From: Candidatus Bathyarchaeota archaeon | GTDB lineage: Archaea > Thermoproteota > Bathyarchaeia > 40CM-2-53-6 | Length of the DNA stretch: 16,944 bases | Direction: 5' to 3' | NCBI GenBank assembly: GCA_005882905.1 | Contig: VBBG01000027.1 | Coordinates: 1-16,944 of the forward strand | Shown here: positions 5,654-16,274 of the stretch, in pieces | How positions within the stretch are numbered: position 1 is the first letter of the stretch | Layout of the letters: every line of letters begins with the position of its first letter | Program-made: the position numbers and the translations under genes | Notes under the pieces: model-generated | Databases searched by the model: none | Told to the model about the DNA's origin: nothing | Seen by the model: only the letters and a program-made list of their open reading frames with translations

Positions 5654-5959
5654 ATGGTCACAGTTGATGACGTTACGCGGGAACTAGAGAAGGTAGTAGA
5701 CCCAGAAATCGGGCTTCCAATAACCGAGATGCACCTTGTCGACGAGATAACCATCAAGGAAGACGGCGAGCTATTCATCAAATACCATCTCACAGCACCC
5801 TTCTGCCCTCCAATATTTGCAGAAGACATTGGAATGAATATCCGTCAGCTCACCTCCAAGCTTGATGGAGTGAAGAAAGTTACAGTCGTACTCCACGGCC
5901 ATGCCCTAGCCAACGAGATCAACCAGAGGGTCAATCCCGATTACAAGCCAGCAGCCTGA
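5654..5959 (+). CDS. MIP18-family (DUF59) Fe-S assembly protein
   Basis: A 101-residue stand-alone MIP18/DUF59 domain: EKVVDPEIGLPITEMHLVDEITI (about 12-34) and the conserved Cys51 in HLTAPFCPP. Relatives (SufT, PaaD, the CIA-targeting MIP18) help place Fe-S clusters in target proteins. This copy lacks the C-terminal Cys cluster of true PaaD, so SufT-like Fe-S maturation is the better guess. The start is ATG 5654; an ATG at 5647 is out of frame. It follows a 45-residue ORF by 6 nt. An inner AT-rich box (TGTATAAATG, 5612-5621) might add a second promoter. Its domain is related to residues 1-80 of the Mrp-type protein in this window. Confidence 0.87.
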   Translation: MVTVDDVTRELEKVVDPEIGLPITEMHLVDEITIKEDGELFIKYHLTAPFCPPIFAEDIGMNIRQLTSKLDGVKKVTVVLHGHALANEINQRVNPDYKPAA

Positions 5960-6023
5960 ACCTGGGTTGTCCGTTATGATCGGATGATACTTTCGACGAG
6001 GAACTCTGAGCCGGTCGGCTTAG

Positions 6024-6032
6024 GATATATAG
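6024..6032 (+). promoter_or_regulatory. TATA box of the oxidoreductase operon
   Basis: GATATATAG is a strong TATA box. Transcription would start near 6050-6055, right at the GTG of the short leader ORF and about 105 nt before the korA start. Confidence 0.6.
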
Positions 6033-6052
6033 TGTCCCTTTTTTACCCAGAG

Positions 6053-6154
6053 GTGTCGTCCATCCTTCTAGTGGAGTATTCAAGAATCGTATCCTTGGTT
6101 ATCGGCTCGAAGCAAGAATTTTTCTATGCTTCCAGCCTCTTGGAGGACGAATAG
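6053..6154 (+). CDS. 33-residue leader ORF before the oxidoreductase genes
   Basis: GTG 6053 sits about 22 nt after the TATA box, so it would be a leaderless start. The frame runs 33 codons (MSSILLVEYSRIVSLVIGSK, then an acidic end) to TAG 6152-6154. The frame is also open upstream to ATG 5984 (56 residues), but that start precedes the TATA box. The stop lies 3 nt before the korA TTG, and the ORF contains a Shine-Dalgarno-like GGAGG (6142-6146) for korA. It may be a translation-coupling leader or a small hydrophobic protein. No family recognised. Confidence 0.4.
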   Translation: MSSILLVEYSRIVSLVIGSKQEFFYASSLLEDE

Positions 6155-6157
6155 TCG

Positions 6158-8936
<2,779 letters not shown>

Positions 8937-8955
8937 CCGGCGACTTGCTCAATAG

Positions 8956-9810
8956 TCAGCCTGAAATGCTGTATGGTATACGCATGTCCTGGCTTCCGGT
9001 TCTGAATCCCAGTTTCATCGCCAGCGGCGGGCGACGTTTATGCTCTGCGAGCAGCCAGCTCTTCCTGACACTCTCCACTGTCTTCACAGGAATCCCTAGC
9101 TCTCTGGTTATCTCTGGGGCCGGCATCCATCTTTCGAGTCCCCAGAGAATTAAATCCAGCTTCTCGTAGGCAAGTCCCAATTCGTTCTCTGCTGTCTGGC
9201 CGGGCCAAAGCTCGGGGGAGGATTGCTTGGAGTAGATTCTGGGCGGGAGTCTTAGGTGTCTAGCCATGTCTCTGACTGTGGTCTTGTAAAGATCACCCAG
9301 AGGCTGGATGTCACAAGCCCCATCTCCATATTTTGTGAAGTACCCTAGCATGATCTCGCTCTTGTCTCCTGTGCCTACTACGACCCCCTTACTAGTATTG
9401 GCATAGTAGTAGAGAATCATCGCTCTTAGGCGTGCTTTCACGTTTCCCAATGGTAAGGTGGCGTTGGCCGTTGAGGGATGCAGCACGTTTGTGGTGGCGT
9501 TGATGATGGGCGTGATGTCAATGGTTTCGAGCTTTATTCCAAATTTTCTCGCTACTTCTTCAGCGTCTCGTATGTTAGCTGGGTTTCTCGTCTCATCTTC
9601 TGGGAGGCAGAAGCCCAGTGTTCTTCGTCCTCCCACGGCCATCGAGCAGAGAACGGCCGCGACGCTTGAGTCAACACCTCCTGACATCCCGACGATGAGG
9701 TGTTTCGCGCCGATTCTCTGGCTGTGAGTCTTGAGGAATCGTATGATCCCCTCTATTATCTCGTCGCGGTCGTGGAGGGTTAGAACGTCTGCTCCGAATC
9801 TCGAGCTCAT
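8956..9810 (-). CDS. nadE: NH3-dependent NAD+ synthetase
   Basis: A 284-residue protein that makes NAD+ from nicotinic acid adenine dinucleotide, ATP and ammonia. The PP-loop SGGVDSS is at 43-49. GTGDKSEIMLGYFTKYGDGA (146-165) and DIQPLGDLYKT complete the family signature. There is no glutaminase domain, so ammonia is the nitrogen donor. The ATG at 9810 lies 26 nt from a TATA box, so it is probably leaderless and independently transcribed, although it follows the AAA ATPase gene by only 41 bp. Confidence 0.95.
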   Translation of the reverse strand: MSSRFGADVLTLHDRDEIIEGIIRFLKTHSQRIGAKHLIVGMSGGVDSSVAAVLCSMAVGGRRTLGFCLPEDETRNPANIRDAEEVARKFGIKLETIDITPIINATTNVLHPSTANATLPLGNVKARLRAMILYYYANTSKGVVVGTGDKSEIMLGYFTKYGDGACDIQPLGDLYKTTVRDMARHLRLPPRIYSKQSSPELWPGQTAENELGLAYEKLDLILWGLERWMPAPEITRELGIPVKTVESVRKSWLLAEHKRRPPLAMKLGFRTGSQDMRIPYSISG

Positions 9811-9835
9811 TACGGCAGCCCACGTATGGAGGGAA

Positions 9836-9844
9836 GGATAAAAC
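9836..9844 (-). promoter_or_regulatory. TATA box of nadE
   Basis: GTTTTATCC on the minus strand, 26-34 nt upstream of the nadE ATG and just after the AAA ATPase stop. Confidence 0.55.
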
Positions 9845-9851
9845 GGGGATG

Positions 9852-11111
9852 CTAGCTGACTACTCTGGAGGGTCGTTCCTCTGAGGATAGGCTTCGGAAT
9901 AGGGTTAGGAGTCTCTCCATCGAAACGAATGGTTCTCCCGCGAATGACGCTTCGCTGGCGGCCTCTTGTATCACGTTCTTCATGTCTCGGGGAGTGATCA
10001 CGTACTGGTCTCGTACAGCGATTCCCCGGTCGGGTATCGACGCCTCATAGATCTGGCGTCGTGATCGGATCACTCTCCAGATCTCGTCGAAGGATTCTTC
10101 TGTTAGCCCACCATTATACGTGGAGACTGCCGGGTCGACCTCTACCTTGGCGAGGTAGGAGTCGAGGAGTCTCTTTACCTCTTCGCGGGTTTTGGGAGGC
10201 GGCACGTAGATGATTCGTTTCATTCTATCTAATAGTGCTGGGTCGATCACGCTTGGGTAGTTGGTGGCGAATATTACCGCGACGTTGCGGTTGACATGAA
10301 AGCCCTCGCCGAGTTCTGTCAGAATCTGGTTGAGCATTCCCTGTACGTCTCTTCCTGCGTCGGTCGTGGCCTCCATTCTGGCGCGTCCTATGGCATCGGC
10401 CTCGTCTACGAAGAGGACTGTTGGCGCGGATTCTCGCGCGAGTTTGAATATTTCCTTGACATTCTTTGCGGATTCTCCCAGCCACTTTGAGACGATCTCG
10501 TAGCTTTCTATCTTGAGAAAGCTAGTATTCTGTCCACGGTTACTAATCGTTCCGGCCACAGCCTTGGCCATGTAGGTCTTTCCCGTGCCGGGAGGTCCAA
10601 AGAGTAGCACTGACCCTGCTTCTTCCAGCATCCTGGGATCTCGTATGATCTGTTCCCTCCTGCTCCTCGTCCCTGGATCCAGTATCCATTCGATGGCCTG
10701 TCTGAGGCTGTGAAGCTCTTTTCGTAGTCCTATTATATCCTCGTAGAAGACCTTTGGAGCCTTCTCGACTTGGTATTCTAGGAGGCTGCGGTCTTTCATT
10801 CGTTCTATGACATCGACTATGACACCTTTGGTCGGGGAGAGTACAGCGTCTACGCTCGTGCCGACTCGGTCTCTTAGTTCTGGAGGGATGCTTACCTGGA
10901 AGGCTTGGCCGCCGGACAATCGTACGAGGGCTGTGTCTCCTTTTACCTCTTCAATTGTGCCGATTGGCCGCATGCCCTGTTTGAGTTCTTCCATCAGGTT
11001 ATGGTAGCGGCGGAGTTCGGTCTGGAGATACTCTATCTGCCGCTCCTTGCGGGTTAGCTCCTTTTCGAGTTCGAGTGCCGGAGGATATTCTGGCGCGTTT
11101 TGCTCAGCCAT
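9852..11111 (-). CDS. Divergent proteasome-ATPase-like AAA protein
   Basis: A 419-residue protein with the order of a PAN-type ATPase. A coiled coil (about 12-46) is followed by an OB-like domain (about 47-112) and a AAA module with Walker A GPPGTGKT (172-179), pore loop KWLGES (209-214), Walker B LFVDEADA (233-240) and sensor 1 ATN (282-284). Two features differ from PAN. The second region of homology, usually RPGRxDR, is shortened to PALLDRMKRIIYV, and the C-terminus (SRVVS) has no HbYX motif for opening the 20S proteasome. It may unfold proteins by itself or work with another partner. ATG 11111 is about 33 nt from a TATA box. Class certain, partner unknown. Confidence 0.85.
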   Translation of the reverse strand: MAEQNAPEYPPALELEKELTRKERQIEYLQTELRRYHNLMEELKQGMRPIGTIEEVKGDTALVRLSGGQAFQVSIPPELRDRVGTSVDAVLSPTKGVIVDVIERMKDRSLLEYQVEKAPKVFYEDIIGLRKELHSLRQAIEWILDPGTRSRREQIIRDPRMLEEAGSVLLFGPPGTGKTYMAKAVAGTISNRGQNTSFLKIESYEIVSKWLGESAKNVKEIFKLARESAPTVLFVDEADAIGRARMEATTDAGRDVQGMLNQILTELGEGFHVNRNVAVIFATNYPSVIDPALLDRMKRIIYVPPPKTREEVKRLLDSYLAKVEVDPAVSTYNGGLTEESFDEIWRVIRSRRQIYEASIPDRGIAVRDQYVITPRDMKNVIQEAASEASFAGEPFVSMERLLTLFRSLSSEERPSRVVS

Positions 11112-11143
11112 GCCAGGGTCTGATTACTGATAGTCTGTCCGAA

Positions 11144-11152
11144 GATAAATAG
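11144..11152 (-). promoter_or_regulatory. TATA box of the AAA ATPase gene
   Basis: CTATTTATC on the minus strand, 33-41 nt before the ATG. TATGGG-n9-CCCATA (11154-11174) is a perfect dyad immediately upstream and overlaps the frame-shifted tail of the preceding ATPase gene. Confidence 0.55.
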
Positions 11153-11161
11153 ATATGGGCA

Positions 11162-12015
11162 TCAGAATCCCATACGGCTCTGTGGTCTGTCCAGTGCCAG
11201 GTAGATGGGGCGTCCGATGGGGAACGGCATAGGCCCTATGATTCGCAGGTCCGTTGCTAATTCTTTGGGGCTGGATGTGAGAGTCCGGATCTTCTCAAAA
11301 GTAAGCCTATTCTTGAGAGTTTGAGTTGTATGCCACGGCCGCCTATGATGTCGAACTGGACGAGCCGAGGTGTTATGTGACGTCGGTCCATCTTTCGGAC
11401 AAGTAGATATCTTCGGAGCATCTGTCCCTCCTCCACCATTCTCAGCTCCACGACTCCGTCCACTAGACTTTCCACCTTGTGGAAGAGTTCTGGGTGGACG
11501 CTTCCGGTGGAGAGTGTGAGGATCAGTTTTCCTCCAGCTTTCTTGACTTTTGCCGCGATGCTCTGTATGAAGCTGATCGCGTGTTTACTCTCCGTCTCGC
11601 TGAATATGGGAATGAGAGAGTCCAGTACTATGGTTATATCTCGATTTCCGAGCCTCTCCATCACTGCGGTCAGATAGATGCTTACGCTGGTCAGGTCGAA
11701 CGGCTGAGGGACTACTCCTTCAGTAATTCCCGCGGTGGCTGAGTAGCAGTCGACAAAGTCCAACTTGTTCATTGACTGGTATTTCTTCGGGTCCCATCCG
11801 AACTCTTTCATTCTTTCTATGATGTTGGAGGGGAACGTGTCATAGGTGATGATGATGCATGGTTTTAGTCTGCACAGTTCGTCGTAGAGGATCTGCTGTG
11901 CTAGCGTTGTCTTTCCACTGCCTGGGTCTCCGGAGACTAGGATCGAGGAGGCGTCCGGGAGGCTTCCTCCGAATAGGGAGTAGAAGTCTTTGAACGGAGG
12001 GTTGGGCTTCTCCAG
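11162..12015 (-). pseudogene. RAD55/KaiC-like ATPase with apparent frame breaks at both ends
   Basis: The main frame (stop at 11257) encodes a RecA-fold ATPase: SLPDASSILVSGDPGSGKTT (Walker A), DITIVLDSLIPIF (Walker B) and the usual family end QFDIIGGRGIQL. Upstream the frame reads LEKPNPPFKDFYSLFGG and then meets TGA at 12024. Only CTG 12015 could start it; ATG 12031 is in another frame. At the 3' end the main frame adds a basic tail, while the -1 frame carries a protein-like segment (KNRLTFEKIRTLTSSPKELA, then IIGPMPFPIGRPIYLALD) ending at TGA 11162. A one-base loss near 11300-11345 would explain this. It could be a sequencing error, a decaying gene or recoding. The main frame starting at GTG/ATG alone (ATG 11811) would lack the P-loop. 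Confidence 0.6.
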
Positions 12016-12212
12016 TTTGGGTCACGTCCATCCTGATTGGTCGTTGCTTCGACCCTGTTCGACTGTGATGGTTCTTGACGATGGCGGCGGGTATGAATAG
12101 GGATTGTAACCGCAGCCAGATTTGTCGAAGCACCGTTCCGCTCGGGAAGTGCTCAGCGAAGAGTTAATCAGCCATCGTCAGGCGCCGAGCCTTCTGCATA
12201 GGCGACTAATGG

Positions 12213-12503
12213 TTGAGGCTGGCTTCATATGTTCTGATGCAACTGGCTGCTGGCAAGGCCAAGACTGCTGCCGAGGCGATCTCGAAGATCGAGGGTGTGA
12301 AGATGTCGCATGCTGTTACCGGGCCCTTCGATGTTATCGCCTTTGTCGAGGTTCCGGACCTGACCACACTCTCCGATCTCGTTCTGGAGAAGATCCAGAA
12401 GGTTGAGGGGGTCGAGAAGACTCAGACCGCGGTCGTCGTGACGCCCGATGTGTTCGGTTCTAGCCCCCTGAAGACTCATGTCAATAAAAGTCCCAGCCGC
12501 TAA
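12213..12503 (+). CDS. Stand-alone Lrp/AsnC ligand-binding domain protein
   Basis: A 96-residue protein with the RAM/AsnC effector fold and no DNA-binding domain: an ASYVLMQLAAGKAKTAAEAI opening, IEGVKMSHAVTGPFDVIAFV in the core, and VEGVEKTQTAVVV near the end. Such single-domain proteins oligomerise and bind amino acids, and may modulate full-length Lrp-type regulators. The TTG start at 12213 follows an in-frame TAA (12207-12209). It stands apart from its neighbours: divergent from the RAD55-like gene, with about 175 bp of sequence downstream (12504-12678) in which I see nothing definite. Confidence 0.87.
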   Translation: MRLASYVLMQLAAGKAKTAAEAISKIEGVKMSHAVTGPFDVIAFVEVPDLTTLSDLVLEKIQKVEGVEKTQTAVVVTPDVFGSSPLKTHVNKSPSR

Positions 12504-12678
12504 AGGAATGGGTCGAGACTGGCACAAAAGATTCTAGACTCGAATCCCAAGATTGCTGATTAATCCTTCCGAGCTATTCGAGATGGCTAGGAAGGCCGAA
12601 CGAACAACTAGCCTCCGATGAAACCTCGCGCACGGCACTGAGCGCTTCTGAGCAAGAGTTAGTGGAAGGACCTAGCAA

Positions 12679-12810
12679 CTAGTCCGATTGGGTCTCGATA
12701 GAATAAGTCTTTGTCAAACGAGACCGTAACTCTAGCAGGTTCTTGACGATACTGATGTCCTCAAAGTCGTCCGCTAATACCTGCGTTCGATCCTTCTCGT
12801 TTGTTCGCAT
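12679..12810 (-). CDS. 43-residue charged protein, leaderless start
   Basis: ATG 12810 opens 43 codons ending TAG at 12679: MRTNEKDRTQVLADDFEDIS, then a helix with NLLELRSRLTK. The frame extends back to ATG 12882, but a TATA-like CTTATACTT (12840-12832) lies 22-30 nt before ATG 12810, which favours the short form as a leaderless gene. No family recognised. Chance is possible at this length. Confidence 0.4.
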   Translation of the reverse strand: MRTNEKDRTQVLADDFEDISIVKNLLELRSRLTKTYSIETQSD

Positions 12811-12880
12811 GGACGACTTTCGGCGTTTGTAAGTATAAGTGTTATCAATATCAATAACGGTCTCACAGTCGTCTGTCAAC

Positions 12881-12928
12881 ATGGGTAAGCCTCGTCAGAT
12901 TAGGAAGCCTAAGAAGAAGAAAGAGTAG
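12881..12928 (+). CDS. 15-residue basic mini-ORF
   Basis: ATG 12881 to TAG 12928 encodes MGKPRQIRKPKKKKE. A TATA-like TCAATATCAATA (12845-12856) lies at leaderless distance. It is very short and overlaps the longer form of the minus-strand ORF by 2 nt, so it may be chance; it is noted because of its extreme Lys/Arg content. Confidence 0.22.
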   Translation: MGKPRQIRKPKKKKE

Positions 12929-12940
12929 GGTTTCGCCCCT

Positions 12941-14020
12941 CTATATTTTAGGTGGGGTGGCGGGTCTCCTGACCTTTATCGCGAGAAGTATTAGGAAGAA
13001 TGCTATTCCGAAGATTACCAGTAGGACTATCGCGGTGCCGGTTGTCGTGGTTGATGAACCAGCGTTTACCTGGACAGTGTATGTGGAGTTGGTGGCGGCG
13101 TCTGGGCTGTAGGGTCCGTATTCCTGGTTTTGGTAGCGGACTGTTAGTCCGAATGAGCCTGGGTAGGGTATATCCCCGAGGTTCACGTTGCCACTGGTGT
13201 CGCTGACATAGTTTTTGTTCGTGATTGTGCCGTTGACGAATGTGATTGTCACGTTTGCTCCGGAGACTGGGCTGTTATTGTTGTCGACGATGTGGATTGT
13301 TGCTTGGTAGGCTTTGAGCGAGATTGTGGCTGTTTCGGGTCCGTTTGTCAAGTCGAGGGTCTGAGTGGTTGTCGTGGGGATGTCGGCTCCCTCCCAGCGA
13401 GCAGATATGACCGTGTAGAGGTCTGCAGTGACGTATTGTCCCGAGTAGCCCGATATTGTGCTCGTGCCCGTCGCTTGGCCTTGTAACGTGACGTATGCCG
13501 GTGCTGGGTTTAATGGGTCGCCTTTTGCGTCTGCGAATGAGAGTGTGGCCGCGTATTGTCTGTCGAAGACGGCGGTGAATCCTGCTGTGCCGGTGTAGTT
13601 GTAGAGTATGGGTCCGATGACGAGCATGGGATTCGTCGTCCAGACTGTTGAGAACTGGGTTCCGTAGTAGTTGGACCAGTTCTTCCAGACGTAGTGGCCG
13701 CCTGTTGAGGGTCCTGTGAAGGTGTTGTTCAAGACCGCGAGGGTGTGGATCGTGTTATTTCCAAAGGTGAAGGTTGGGGGAGAAGATTGGGGGAGGGGAA
13801 CGGTGCACGCGTGTGTGCCGCAGTAGAAGCCTGTTGTGCTGTTGCTGATGTTGTTGTCGATCCTGATCCAGATTGTTCCGTCGCCTGATGGGACGTTCGA
13901 GCTGGCGGTCAGCTGGCAGCCGCTGTTGCAGCCGGAGGTGGCGTTTACGTTTCCAATGAGGGTTGGAGCGAGGAGTGAGGTGAGTATTGTGAAGAGTATG
14001 ACTGGGGCTCTTGCTTTCAC
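12941..14020 (-). CDS. Secreted, membrane-anchored surface protein
   Basis: A 359-residue protein with an N-terminal signal peptide (KARAPVILFTILTSLLAPTL, ending near residue 27) and a C-terminal transmembrane helix (about 327-349, IVLLVIFGIAFFLILLAIKV) followed by a short basic cytoplasmic tail. The extracellular part is rich in Thr/Ser/Asn with many N-x-S/T sequons. It ends in an Ig-like or carboxypeptidase-regulatory-like beta domain (about 232-320, VDNNNSPVSGANVTITF, DTSGNVNLGDIPYPGSFGLT) and a Ser/Thr stalk. Four Cys near the N-terminus (two in CNSGC, then CGTHAC) could form disulfides. The start is GTG 14020. The role is unknown; a cell-surface or S-layer-associated part is likely. No clear TATA box precedes it. 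Confidence 0.8.
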   Translation of the reverse strand: MKARAPVILFTILTSLLAPTLIGNVNATSGCNSGCQLTASSNVPSGDGTIWIRIDNNISNSTTGFYCGTHACTVPLPQSSPPTFTFGNNTIHTLAVLNNTFTGPSTGGHYVWKNWSNYYGTQFSTVWTTNPMLVIGPILYNYTGTAGFTAVFDRQYAATLSFADAKGDPLNPAPAYVTLQGQATGTSTISGYSGQYVTADLYTVISARWEGADIPTTTTQTLDLTNGPETATISLKAYQATIHIVDNNNSPVSGANVTITFVNGTITNKNYVSDTSGNVNLGDIPYPGSFGLTVRYQNQEYGPYSPDAATNSTYTVQVNAGSSTTTTGTAIVLLVIFGIAFFLILLAIKVRRPATPPKI

Positions 14021-14160
14021 TGTAAGCCTAGCCTCGATGTTGAGCGAGAAATGGGGTTGTAGGCTTAGAAGCTCGTGAACCGCGAGAATGGGACTAGGAG
14101 TAACAGCCTGCTTAACGGCGGAAAAAGCGTGAGCCGCGCGAATTGAGCGGTGTCCTCGGG

Positions 14161-14182
14161 ATAGGCCTATCGAAGGGCCTAT
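14161..14182. repeat. Inverted repeat just upstream of the repeat pair
   Basis: ATAGGCC (14161-14167), 8-nt spacer, GGCCTAT (14176-14182), a perfect 7-bp dyad about 30 bp before repeat copy B. It may be the boundary or a control site of the repeat locus. The rest of 14021-14213 holds no gene I can support. Confidence 0.4.
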
Positions 14183-14213
14183 AGTGAACTAGTGCCCGGC
14201 TTGAGTATTCTCA

Positions 14214-14449
14214 CGAGAAGCGCTGTTTTTTGGTCGCGAGGAGCAAATACATTTGAGATTTTTGGAGAGATGTTCCGCTGGGTGGCTTGTTTTCTGGGCG
14301 AGTCTCATGATTCGGGGCGCAGAATGGGCTGGTCAAGGGTGGTAGAAAGCGTTGGTTACACGGAAGAGAATAGCGCGAGAACCGGGTCCGGGTGGACGGA
14401 TTCGCGATCCGGGCTTGTTCCAGGCGATTTCTTGGGATGATTGGTCCTA
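14214..14449 (+). repeat. ~240-nt non-coding repeat, copy B
   Basis: A 236-nt unit in tandem with copy C. It shares with copy A the blocks TTTCTGGGCGAG, CGCAGAA-n-GGGCTG and GATCCGGGCTTGTTC, in the same order and spacing. It is more diverged than A is from C. The hairpin near its end is CGGAT-TCGCG-ATCCG, the same stem as in A with a different loop. The open frame 14192-14440 through it is not conserved in other copies. No gene is supported. Confidence 0.7.
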
Positions 14450-14676
14450 CAAAGAGCCCCTTTGTGTCGCGGGAATTTTTTTATTTCTGAATCCTGAGAG
14501 GGCTCCTCTCGCCATCTGAACCGTTTCTGGGTGAGAACTCCGGTTTATCGCGCGGAACGGGCTTATCGGCTGTTTTCAGTAGTTGCCGTGGGGCGGCCCT
14601 TCAACCGTGCGAAACCAGCCGCGTGGGACCCCCTCCCGGATCGCTGATCAGGGCTTATTCTGAACGATTTCAGCGC
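14450..14676 (+). repeat. ~240-nt non-coding repeat, copy C
   Basis: Closest relative of copy A at 745-984 (other strand), alignable from the header CAAAG-AGCCC-CTTTG to GATTT near 14670 with almost no indels. The T-rich block AATTTTTTTATTT sits at 14474-14486. The hairpin stem near the end is CCGGATC/GATCAGG, again preserved with different loop bases. It ends about 80 bp before the aldehyde dehydrogenase promoter. Confidence 0.8.
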
Positions 14677-14758
14677 GACCTAAATCCTCGGGACGCTGGC
14701 TAGAACGAGCGTAACCTGAGTCTCTTGGGATTCGTGGCTAACGCTGAATCGGTTTTCT

Positions 14759-14767
14759 CTTTATATC
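14759..14767 (+). promoter_or_regulatory. TATA box of the aldehyde dehydrogenase gene
   Basis: CTTTATATC, 28 nt before ATG 14795, a textbook archaeal spacing that implies a leaderless or very short-leader mRNA. Confidence 0.7.
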
Positions 14768-14794
14768 ACATTGTCGAAGTAGTCTCTTGCAACA

Positions 14795-16252
14795 ATGACA
14801 GTTCAGCTTCAAAGGTTCAAGATGCTTGTGGGTGGGGAGTGGAAGGAAAGCAGCAACGGTCTTGCAAGTTCTATTCTGGACCCGTCGAACAATCAGGTGA
14901 TAGCTGAGGTCCCACGCGCCACCAAGCAGGATGCCAGAGCCGCCGTTGACGCGGCCAAGACAGCGTTCCACTCGCCCGAATGGCGGGACATGGACTCCGC
15001 TAAACGGGGGCGGATCCTTACGAAGCTTACGGGTCTCGTCAGGGAGAACTCAGATGAGCTAGCACGGCTGGAGACGATGAATGAGGGGAAGACGCTTAGA
15101 GAGTCGAAGGGTGATGTCGCCTGGGCTGCGCGAGCCTTCGAGTATTTCGCAGGGTTGGCGGACAAGATTGAGGGGGAGACTATTCCGGTTCCGCCCAGAC
15201 GGCTCAACTATACATTGAAAGAGCCTCTGGGAGTAACGGTCCACATTGTTCCTTGGAATTATCCGATCGCGCTTGCGGCAAGGAGTCTCGCTCCCGCGCT
15301 GGCGGCCGGCAATACCGTAGTGATGAAGCCTTCAGAGATCACGCCTCTGACTGCCATCAAGCTGGGCGAGTTGGCCGTGAAGGCAGGCGTTCCGAAAGGA
15401 GTTGTGAACGTTGTGACAGGCTCGGGCGCTGAGGTGGGTGCTCATCTGGTGTCTGACAAGGACGTGGACGGGATAATCTTCACCGGATCCGACGAGACTG
15501 GGAAGCAGGTTATGGGGGCCGCGGCGAGAAACGTTACACATGTGTTAATGGAGCTTGGAGGCAAGAACCCCCACATCGTATTCCCCGACGCAGACATTCC
15601 GAAGGCCGTCAAGGCCGTCAAGGACGGCATATTCACCAACGCGGGCCAGATGTGCTGGGCAGGATCGCGAGCACTAATCCACGAATCCATCTACGAAGGC
15701 TTCGTCAGAGAACTAGTTGACAAGACAGCCGCCATGAGGATCGGGCCGGGATTGGAGGATTCTACTGAGATGGGACCGGTAGCCTCGAAATCGAGGCAAG
15801 ATATCGTTCTCGGCTACGTCAAGGCTGGGACAGAGGAAGGAGCCAAACTTCTGCACGGTGGAAAGAAGCCAAAAGACCCGCGACTCGACAAGGGCAACTT
15901 TGTCGAACCCACGATCTTCGAGAACGTTACTGGAGAGATGAAGGTCGGCAGCGACGAGATCTTCGGACCAGTACTGAGCATAACCAAATTCAAGACAACA
16001 GACGAGGCTGTAACAATGGCTAACGAGACCGACTACGGCCTCTACGGGGGCATCTGGACCAGCAACCTCAAGACCGCTCACGATGTCGCTTCAAGGCTGG
16101 AAGTGGGCGGAGTTGCCATCAACGAGTATCTCGTCACTTTTCCACAGACTCCTTTCGGAGGCTACAAGGACAGTGGAATAGGCCATGAGAATGGAATGAG
16201 GGCCCTGGAATACTACACGCGAACCAAGAACGTCTCCGTGAACCTAGGCTAG
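14795..16252 (+). CDS. NAD(P)-dependent aldehyde dehydrogenase
   Basis: A 485-residue member of the ALDH superfamily; it oxidises an aldehyde to the acid with NAD(P)+. PWNYP (153-157) and KPSE (178-181) bind the cofactor. The general base is Glu253 in MELGGKNP, the catalytic nucleophile is Cys287 in NAGQMCWAGSR, and EIFGPVL is the third signature. The length is typical. It resembles betaine-aldehyde/gamma-aminobutyraldehyde/lactaldehyde-type enzymes, but the substrate cannot be set from sequence. The ATG at 14795 is fixed by a TATA box 28 nt upstream. It is monocistronic and convergent with the DUF35 gene. Codon use is like its neighbours, with no sign of recent transfer. Confidence 0.94.
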   Translation: MTVQLQRFKMLVGGEWKESSNGLASSILDPSNNQVIAEVPRATKQDARAAVDAAKTAFHSPEWRDMDSAKRGRILTKLTGLVRENSDELARLETMNEGKTLRESKGDVAWAARAFEYFAGLADKIEGETIPVPPRRLNYTLKEPLGVTVHIVPWNYPIALAARSLAPALAAGNTVVMKPSEITPLTAIKLGELAVKAGVPKGVVNVVTGSGAEVGAHLVSDKDVDGIIFTGSDETGKQVMGAAARNVTHVLMELGGKNPHIVFPDADIPKAVKAVKDGIFTNAGQMCWAGSRALIHESIYEGFVRELVDKTAAMRIGPGLEDSTEMGPVASKSRQDIVLGYVKAGTEEGAKLLHGGKKPKDPRLDKGNFVEPTIFENVTGEMKVGSDEIFGPVLSITKFKTTDEAVTMANETDYGLYGGIWTSNLKTAHDVASRLEVGGVAINEYLVTFPQTPFGGYKDSGIGHENGMRALEYYTRTKNVSVNLG

Positions 16253-16274
16253 CAACTCTAGCCTTCGAAGTGTG

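Noticed and set aside
11154..11174. TATGGG dyad as an operator of the AAA ATPase
   Set aside because: It overlaps the likely coding tail of the RAD55-like gene, so its symmetry may be incidental; kept only as a note.
11840..12133. 97-residue minus-strand open frame
   Set aside because: Mostly the wrong frame of the RAD55-like ATPase; only its ATG at 12031 is of interest as a possible original start.
12122..12406. 94-residue plus-strand open frame
   Set aside because: Shadow of the AsnC-type domain gene, whose frame (12213-12503) carries the family motifs.
12615..12660. C/D box sRNA candidate (CGATGA, then CTGA, CTGA)
   Set aside because: The C box is imperfect, spacing too short and no clear C' box.
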